From contig JAGAHK010000326.1 of assembly GCA_017627115.1 (NCBI GenBank), forward strand, positions 1 through 11,074: a stretch of DNA of 11,074 nucleotides, in the 5' to 3' direction. Below, piece after piece: positions 7,597 to 11,074 of the stretch. The notes below the pieces were generated by a model, which saw nothing but the letters and a program-made list of their open reading frames with translations, had not been told where the DNA came from and did no database searches. The position numbers were made by a program, and so were the translations under genes. The DNA comes from Bacillota bacterium (GTDB taxonomy: Bacteria > Bacillota > Clostridia > Lachnospirales > CAG-274). The number at the start of each line of letters is the position of its first letter. Within the stretch, counting starts at the first letter, position 1.

Positions 7597-7646
7597 TAAA
7601 CGGGTAAGAGAATAAAAAGCTTGCTTTTTAGGCTCGACCCCGTTTA
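7597..7646 (+). promoter_or_regulatory. Nested inverted repeat at the start of the stalk-operon leader
   Basis: TAAACGGG (7597-7604) pairs perfectly with CCCGTTTA (7639-7646). It encloses a second perfect hairpin, TAAAAAGC-TT-GCTTTTTA (7613-7630). It lies immediately after the -10, ahead of the AGGAGG ribosome site. It does not match any riboswitch class I recognise. It could be an RNA leader structure or, because the outer left arm straddles the predicted transcription start, a DNA operator. Confidence 0.5.
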
Positions 7647-7664
7647 ACGACTTGAAAATCGCAA

Positions 7665-7670
7665 AGGAGG
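7665..7670 (+). promoter_or_regulatory. Ribosome binding site deciding the start of the first stalk gene
   Basis: A full AGGAGG lies 14 bases before the ATG at 7685, longer than usual, and only two bases before an in-frame TTG at 7673. A further in-frame TTG at 7652 would place the Shine-Dalgarno inside the gene. The ATG gives a clean signal peptide and is preferred, with the spacing noted as unusual. Confidence 0.55.
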
Positions 7671-7684
7671 TTTTGAATAATACA

Positions 7685-9154
7685 ATGAAAAAGAAAATAT
7701 TTGCTTTGACACTTTCCGCACTTTGCATAATGGCGGTCTCCGCTTCTGTTTATGCGGCGGATATAAGCATTGTTGTGGACGGCAATAAGGTAGAAAGCGA
7801 TGTTGCACCGCAGATAACGGCAGAGGGGCGTACGATAGTACCGCTTCGCGTTATCTCCGAAACTCTGGGTGCGGAAGTCAGCTGGGACGGCGAAGCCAAA
7901 AAGGTCACGGCCGTAAAGGACGGCAATACGCTTGCTCTTACCATAGGCGAAAAGAAAATGGTCAATAACGGCGATGAAGTCAGCCTTGACTCTCCTGCGC
8001 AGATAATTGACGGCAGAACGATGGTACCTTTAAGGGTCATCTCCGAAAGCTTCGGCTGTGAAGTGGGCTGGGACGGCAAAACAAAAACAGTGACTGTTAC
8101 ATCTCCCGAAACATCCGCTGAAGAACCCGAAGAAAAGAAAGATGTAAAGCCTCTGCCTGCTTATGTTTATACGGGTGAAAACAGTTTAACAAAGGCAGTC
8201 GGTGAAAAACTGCTCTCGGATAAGGCACAGTTTTTTGACAAGGCTTCTGTCAGCGTACCCGTACCCGGTATAGTTGACACGGACGAGTCAAACACGGACG
8301 ACATCAAGGTATGGGGTCTGTTCTGGCTTCTGAATTACGACCTTGAAGGCAATGTTCTTGAAAATGTCAGCGGCGGTTCATTCCCCGGCTGTATGCACCT
8401 TAAAAAGACGGCAGACGGCTATGAGATAACAAAATATGACGAGGTCGAGGACGGCGAGGGCTATGCCGACTCTCTCAAAACTATCTGTGAGGGCAGTGCC
8501 GAGCGTGTCAAAAAGTTCTCCGAAGCTTCGGGAACGGTCGATAGCGAGATAAAATCGGCGCTTGAAGCATATGTTGAGGCGAATGACCTTGATATTACGG
8601 CATATAAGGAATACGGCTGGGATCCCGTAAAACTTGACATTAAAAAGAACGTGGCCGACAGTGCGGCTTTCGGTGCGGAAGTGCCCGATGAGTTTGAGTT
8701 TTCAAGCGGTGCGGGCGGCTGGCGCACGATATTGCAGTTTGAAAAGGACGGCAGCTTCAAGGGCAGCTTTTCCGATTCGGAAATGGGCAGCACGGGCGAG
8801 GGCTATCCAAACGGCACGGTCTATGTATGCGAATTTGACGGCAAATTCAGCGATATAAAGAAAAACGCAGACGGCAGCTACACAATGAAGCTTGCCGATA
8901 TAAAAACACAGAAAAAACAGGATACAGAGTGGATAGAGCAGGGTATAAAGTATATCGCTTCTTTCCCCTACGGTCTTGAAGACGGAACGGATTTTGTGCT
9001 TTACACACCTTCGACCCCGACAAAAGGTCTTTCGGAAGAGTTTTTGTCATGGTCGCCCGCAAGATTTGACGAAAATGCCGACAAAACCAAGCTCGGTTTA
9101 TGGGGCATTTATAATAAAGCCACCGAATACGGCTTTTTTGCATTCGGTGAATAA
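7685..9154 (+). CDS. Secreted stalk-domain (copper amine oxidase N-like) protein, unknown C-terminal region
   Basis: The 489-aa product starts with a signal peptide (MKKKIFALTLSALCIMAVSA...VYA, cleavage about 24). Two half-repeats of the stalk domain (Cu_amine_oxidN1 type) follow at about 28-78 and 83-140. They are marked by GRTIVPLRVISETLGAEVSW and the matching GRTMVPLRVISESFGCEVGW. No amine oxidase catalytic domain is present; this module is a common extracellular building block in Clostridia and Paenibacillus. After a short acidic linker (141-155) come two regions I cannot name. One is at about 158-320, with a stretch around 208-240 (WGLFWLLNYDLEGNVLENVS then GG-x-FPGCMHL). The other is a beta-rich region at about 325-489, Trp/Phe-rich and possibly lipocalin-like. 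There is no LPxTG motif or C-terminal anchor. It is the first gene of an operon, 15 bp before a second stalk protein, suggesting related envelope roles. Confidence 0.88.
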   Translation: MKKKIFALTLSALCIMAVSASVYAADISIVVDGNKVESDVAPQITAEGRTIVPLRVISETLGAEVSWDGEAKKVTAVKDGNTLALTIGEKKMVNNGDEVSLDSPAQIIDGRTMVPLRVISESFGCEVGWDGKTKTVTVTSPETSAEEPEEKKDVKPLPAYVYTGENSLTKAVGEKLLSDKAQFFDKASVSVPVPGIVDTDESNTDDIKVWGLFWLLNYDLEGNVLENVSGGSFPGCMHLKKTADGYEITKYDEVEDGEGYADSLKTICEGSAERVKKFSEASGTVDSEIKSALEAYVEANDLDITAYKEYGWDPVKLDIKKNVADSAAFGAEVPDEFEFSSGAGGWRTILQFEKDGSFKGSFSDSEMGSTGEGYPNGTVYVCEFDGKFSDIKKNADGSYTMKLADIKTQKKQDTEWIEQGIKYIASFPYGLEDGTDFVLYTPSTPTKGLSEEFLSWSPARFDENADKTKLGLWGIYNKATEYGFFAFGE

Positions 9155-9169
9155 TAAGGAGAAATGATT

Positions 9170-10771
9170 ATGAAAAAGAAATTTGCAGTATTATTGACAG
9201 CTGTTCTTGCTATGGGCAGCGCAAGTTCGGTCTTTGCGTCGGATGTGCTTGAAAAGGCTTATGAGAAGCTTGCAAAAGCACAGTTTGACAGCAAGACAAC
9301 AGGCTATGTCCTTGCGGATGATGCCGATTATAAGCATGCAGTACCCGTGCCTTTTGAGTTCAAGTCGGGTGCGCTTGGTGCAAAAATAGCCGATTTTGAC
9401 GGTGACGGCGCAGACGAGCTTCTTGTTTTCTATGCAGCCAATAAAATCGAAGGCAATGACTTGTTCTATGCACAGATGCTCGAAGAAAAGAACGGCGAGG
9501 CAGTTCTCGGCGGCGAATCCGCAAAAATAGAGAACTTTTTAAGCGGCGAAAAGGGCGGCGGCTGTGCTTTTGTAAAGAAAGTGAACGGCAAGGACCGTAT
9601 CTTTATGCAGTACACAGGCGAGATAAACAGCTATGCCGACGGCGCAGATTATTCCATACTCGGTCTTGATTATGACGGCGAGGGCTTTAAGACCGCTTTT
9701 GAATACAAGGGTGCAGGCAGTATGATCTCCATACCTGAAGAAGAGGCAAACTCTTTCAAGGAAGCAGGCCTTACGGATACTTTCGCTTTCTTCAGTCCTT
9801 ACGAGAACGAAGAGGGCAAGACCGAATACGGTTTCTCACCTTACTACGGCGATTTTGGCGGTTTCAATATCGGCGCACTTGAAAAGGACAAAGACCTTTT
9901 GGTCGATATCACAGTTAAGTCAAACTATGAAGACGTTATTAAAAAAGCAGGCAGCGATTGGGAGAAACATCCCGATCTTATAGCAAAAGACGGCGTTATA
10001 ACTCTTGATGTCAAAGAAAATGTTGAGCTTGGCTCCGATACAAAAGCAGATACAAAAGCAGATACAAAAGCAGATACAAAAGCCGAAGAAAAACCCGCTG
10101 CAGAAGAAAAAGCATCGGACGAGATACCCGTTTACTTAAACGGCGAAAAGATGACTTTTGATTCCGAGCCTTATATCGAAAAGGGCACAACGCGCGTTCC
10201 TATGCGTGCTATCTTTGAGGGTCTCGGCGCAGTTGTTGATTTTGACGGCGAAACAAAGACAGTTACCGCCACAAAGGGCGACTCTGTTATAAAGCTTACA
10301 ATAGGCAGCGTTACGGCATCTATCAACGGCGTGGATAAAGAACTTATCGTTGCTCCCGAAATAAAGAATGACCGTACAATGGTTCCTTTAAGATTTGTTT
10401 CCGAGTCTCTCGGTGCAAAGGTGGATTGGAACGGTGAAACAAGAACTATCACCATCACACAGGAAGAAAGTGCCAAAGAAGAAGCAAAAGAAGAAACTAA
10501 AGAAGAAGTAAAAGAAGAAGCTGCCGATATATCAGGCACTTATGTTCAGAAGCTTACAGATGAGCTTGACGGTAAAAAAGTTGATATAGAATACAGTATC
10601 ACTCTTAATGCCGACAAAACAGGCGTTATGTCTATCCAGGACGATATCCCCGTGACATGGACGGAAGACAGCTTTGTTACAGCCGACGGCACAAAGTATG
10701 CCTATACAGTTGCAAACGGCGTGCTTACAGTTGATTTCGACGGCGAAAAATCAGAGTTTACAAAAAAGTAA
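9170..10771 (+). CDS. Secreted protein with FG-GAP-like N-terminal region, internal stalk domain and C-terminal beta domain
   Basis: The start is the second of two in-frame ATGs, because AAGGAG lies eight bases upstream of it but only two from the ATG at 9164. The 533-aa product has a signal peptide (about 1-24, VFA/S). The N-terminal module (about 25-285) includes ADFDGDGADELLVFY (74-88), a DxDxDG-type calcium loop like those of FG-GAP/VCBS repeats. A low-complexity linker (290-317) contains four DTKA repeats. Both halves of a stalk domain follow (about 318-430), marked by TTRVPMRAIFEGLGAVVDF and DRTMVPLRFVSESLGAKVDW. A KEE(A/T/V) linker (436-451) leads to an 80-residue beta-rich C-terminal region starting ISGTYVQ, which resembles lipocalin-like folds in pattern only. 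No enzymatic motif or sorting signal is seen. It shares the stalk domain with the gene just upstream, but in a different position, so the pair is a module shuffle rather than a simple duplication. It is translated from the same transcript. Confidence 0.88.
   Translation: MKKKFAVLLTAVLAMGSASSVFASDVLEKAYEKLAKAQFDSKTTGYVLADDADYKHAVPVPFEFKSGALGAKIADFDGDGADELLVFYAANKIEGNDLFYAQMLEEKNGEAVLGGESAKIENFLSGEKGGGCAFVKKVNGKDRIFMQYTGEINSYADGADYSILGLDYDGEGFKTAFEYKGAGSMISIPEEEANSFKEAGLTDTFAFFSPYENEEGKTEYGFSPYYGDFGGFNIGALEKDKDLLVDITVKSNYEDVIKKAGSDWEKHPDLIAKDGVITLDVKENVELGSDTKADTKADTKADTKAEEKPAAEEKASDEIPVYLNGEKMTFDSEPYIEKGTTRVPMRAIFEGLGAVVDFDGETKTVTATKGDSVIKLTIGSVTASINGVDKELIVAPEIKNDRTMVPLRFVSESLGAKVDWNGETRTITITQEESAKEEAKEETKEEVKEEAADISGTYVQKLTDELDGKKVDIEYSITLNADKTGVMSIQDDIPVTWTEDSFVTADGTKYAYTVANGVLTVDFDGEKSEFTKK
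10037..10084 (+). repeat. Four 12-bp tandem repeats encoding DTKA
   Basis: GATACAAAAGCA is repeated four times in frame, the first three identical and the fourth differing only in its last base. The near identity shows a recent expansion. It encodes the flexible linker between the FG-GAP-like module and the stalk domain. Twelve-base units keep the frame, so copy-number change would alter only linker length. Confidence 0.95.
10475..10522 (+). repeat. Four degenerate 12-bp repeats encoding KEE(A/T/V)
   Basis: Four units of AAAGAAGAA plus a variable codon encode KEEA, KEET, KEEV and KEEA between the stalk domain and the C-terminal domain. The units are more diverged than the DTKA array in the same gene. 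Confidence 0.85.
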
Positions 10772-10801
10772 TTTTTGAATAAACAGTTTAACAAACTAAG
10801 G

Positions 10802-10831
10802 AAGTCCCCCGCTTCTAAAGCGGGGGTGCTT
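10802..10831 (+). terminator. Strong GC hairpin after the stalk operon (terminator or IS200/IS605-type end)
   Basis: CCCCCGCTT (10806-10814) pairs with AAGCGGGGG (10818-10826) over nine bases with a three-base loop. An outer AAG/CTT pairing spans 10802-10804 and 10829-10831. It lies 30 bases past the stop codon of the second stalk gene but has no T-run after it, so it is not a standard intrinsic terminator. A CCCCCGC...GCGGGGG hairpin preceded by GAAGT is reminiscent of right ends seen after tnpB in IS200/IS605 elements, but no tnpB is present. Confidence 0.5.
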
Positions 10832-10836
10832 ACTTA

Positions 10837-10931
10837 AAATTCAGTGGGTCAGCACTTTTGCTGTGCAAAAGCCAGGCAAAGCCTGTCCGCATTTATCTTT
10901 GCGGTGCAATGTCCAAGCTCCCACTGAATTT
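10837..10931. repeat. 95-bp structured repeat bounded by 12-bp perfect inverted repeats
   Basis: AAATTCAGTGGG (10837-10848) is exactly inverted as CCCACTGAATTT (10920-10931). Within it lie three hairpins: CTTTTGC-TGT-GCAAAAG (10855-10871), CAGGC-AAA-GCCTG (10873-10885) and CCGCA...TGCGG (10887-10904). The end-to-end stem closing a multi-hairpin interior is the same architecture as the element at 6503-6648, with unrelated termini. It is either a small non-autonomous repeat or a structured RNA. Confidence 0.6.
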
Positions 10932-11060
10932 GGAATTGCTTGCAATTCCGTTGGTTATGAGTTATGGCGTGACACGCCAAAGGCGTGTACAGCCTACAGA
11001 GGATGAGCCTGTACGCGCTTGTCGCGCGTTTCGGCTTCTGTAGCAGAAATTTATTTCTGC
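10932..11060. repeat. Cluster of short perfect hairpins
   Basis: Consecutive stems are GGAATTGC-TT-GCAATTCC (10932-10949), TGGCGT-GAC-ACGCCA (10965-10979) and a 12-bp stem with two G-T pairs joining 10981-10992 to 11009-11020. ACGCGC-TTGTC-GCGCGT (11013-11029) competes with that stem. GCAGAAAT-TT-ATTTCTGC (11043-11060) comes last, with an overlapping alternative TTCTG-TAG-CAGAA (11036-11048). The series continues directly from the 95-bp unit and may extend past the window. Confidence 0.6.
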
Positions 11061-11074
11061 GGAATACGAATATC

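Larger units (their letters stand above)
10772..11074. other. Gene-free, hairpin-rich right-hand region
   Basis: No credible gene lies in these 303 bases. The only open frame (10858-11043) has no ribosome site and runs through palindromes. Instead the stretch contains at least eight perfect or near-perfect inverted repeats. The stronger ones are listed separately as a strong GC hairpin, a 95-bp inverted-repeat-bounded unit and a downstream hairpin cluster. Confidence 0.7.

Noticed and set aside
10037..10084. CRISPR or iteron-type DNA repeats
   Set aside because: The 12-bp units are in frame within a coding linker and have no spacers.
10858..11043. 61-codon open frame in the right-hand hairpin region
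   Set aside because: There is no Shine-Dalgarno, and it reads straight through several perfect palindromes. The non-coding structure explains the sequence better.
10801..11060. CRISPR array
   Set aside because: The hairpins differ in sequence and there are no identical direct repeats with regular spacers.

Overview
The window looks like chromosomal DNA from an anaerobic, spore-forming Firmicute of the class Clostridia, probably a gut Oscillospiraceae or Ruminococcus-like organism. The evidence is a sporulation gene (spoIID) directly behind murA, a secreted protein ending in a dockerin module, a Clostridia-type stand-alone acyl-ACP thioesterase, two secreted 'stalk' (copper-amine-oxidase-N-like) proteins, and strong AGGAG-type ribosome binding sites. 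No species can be named from the sequence alone.

Layout: bases 166-7427 hold five minus-strand genes. From promoter-proximal to distal these are an acyl-ACP thioesterase (6705-7427), an LRR/GLUG-like/dockerin secreted protein (4659-6452), murA (3237-4517), spoIID (2260-3249, overlapping murA by 13 bp) and ftsH (166-2157, with its own sigma-A-like promoter). A divergent promoter region (about 7430-7684) separates them from a two-gene plus-strand operon (7685-9154 and 9170-10771). Both operon genes encode exported stalk-domain proteins of unknown function. The last 303 bases carry no credible gene but are packed with hairpins.

Functional themes: murA makes the first committed peptidoglycan precursor. 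SpoIID is the lytic transglycosylase of engulfment, and its coupling to murA repeats the gene order known in Bacillus. FtsH is the membrane quality-control protease. The thioesterase releases fatty acids from ACP. The LRR/dockerin protein and the two stalk proteins are exported and probably act at the cell surface.

The least explained parts are non-coding: a 146-bp element bounded by perfect 15-bp inverted repeats (6503-6648) that looks like a MITE, a nested inverted repeat overlapping the start of the stalk-operon leader (7597-7646), and a dense hairpin array at the right edge (10801-11060). These share a style of short perfect stems with TT or AAA loops. No complete new defence or mobile system is visible. 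The best candidates for something undescribed are the structured repeats and the uncharacterised domains of the stalk-protein pair.
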